This document shows, in pieces, positions 59,579 through 59,599 of a stretch of DNA of 59,599 nucleotides. The notes under the pieces are model-generated. The model did no database searches, was not told the origin of the DNA, and was given only the letters and a program-made list of their open reading frames with translations. The position numbers were made by a program, and so were the translations under genes. Source of the DNA: an uncultured Prevotella sp. (lineage in GTDB: Bacteria > Bacteroidota > Bacteroidia > Bacteroidales > Bacteroidaceae); assembly GCA_900543585.1 (NCBI GenBank), contig UQRP01000012.1, forward strand, positions 1 through 59,599, read 5' to 3'. How positions within the stretch are numbered: the stretch's first letter is position 1; the number at the start of each line of letters is the position of its first letter.

Positions 59579-59599
59579 AAGTTTGGTAATCTCGCATGA

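Overview
The window is chromosomal DNA of a Bacteroidota species, most likely Prevotellaceae. The lineage is inferred from several signals: two SusC/SusD loci, BACON and PCMD lipoproteins with acidic residues after the lipid cysteine, a DUF6377-type regulator, and repeated Bacteroidota promoters (TTTG, about 19 bp, TAnnTTTG). There are no rRNA or tRNA genes, no prophage, no insertion sequence and no CRISPR array. Most of the window is housekeeping genes. Accessory content is two SusCD loci and a set of small repeat families.

Layout. 1-5604 (minus): the end of a SusC/SusD locus and a PfkB sugar kinase. 5707-14493: M16 peptidase, then minus-strand dusB, thioesterase-dprA, DUF2851, an outer-membrane barrel and a PCMD lipoprotein, then dapB. 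14507-17076: lepB, a small signal-peptidase-like protein without catalytic residues, and a WbqC protein. 17088-30354: a regulator (DUF6377 type) divergent from a seven-gene operon: two BACON lipoproteins, SusC, SusD, a calcineurin-like phosphoesterase, a glycerophosphodiester phosphodiesterase and a GH13 enzyme. This operon looks like an uptake and processing system for a phosphodiester-bearing glucoside or glycerophosphate glycan; the substrate is inference.

30580-40678: a DASS anion transporter, a 31-residue membrane protein with its own promoter and terminator, a GNAT-like protein, parE, an S41 protease, a SIMPL protein, an SPFH/NfeD pair and a membrane-tethered helix-turn-helix protein. 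40782-46866 (minus): a large SNF2 helicase and ruvB-coaD-ybeY. 46973-57390 (plus): mnmG, apt, uvrC, dtd, a MazG-like gene, deoC, polA and a nitroreductase. Two palindromes of the ParB-site (parS) type flank apt. The end holds a GNAT gene, a TPR-like gene with a structured leader, and a short secreted or truncated ORF.

The most unusual feature is a repeat family seen three times (7075-7194, 38241-38316, 57408-57483). Each array has 4 or 6 units at exactly 22 bp, built from a GGCATATGCC-type palindrome and a 12-bp second palindrome. All three lie between convergent gene ends. Other repeats with 14-bp, 7-bp and 28-bp periods occur at gene ends or leaders, and two of them supply the stop codon of the neighbouring gene.
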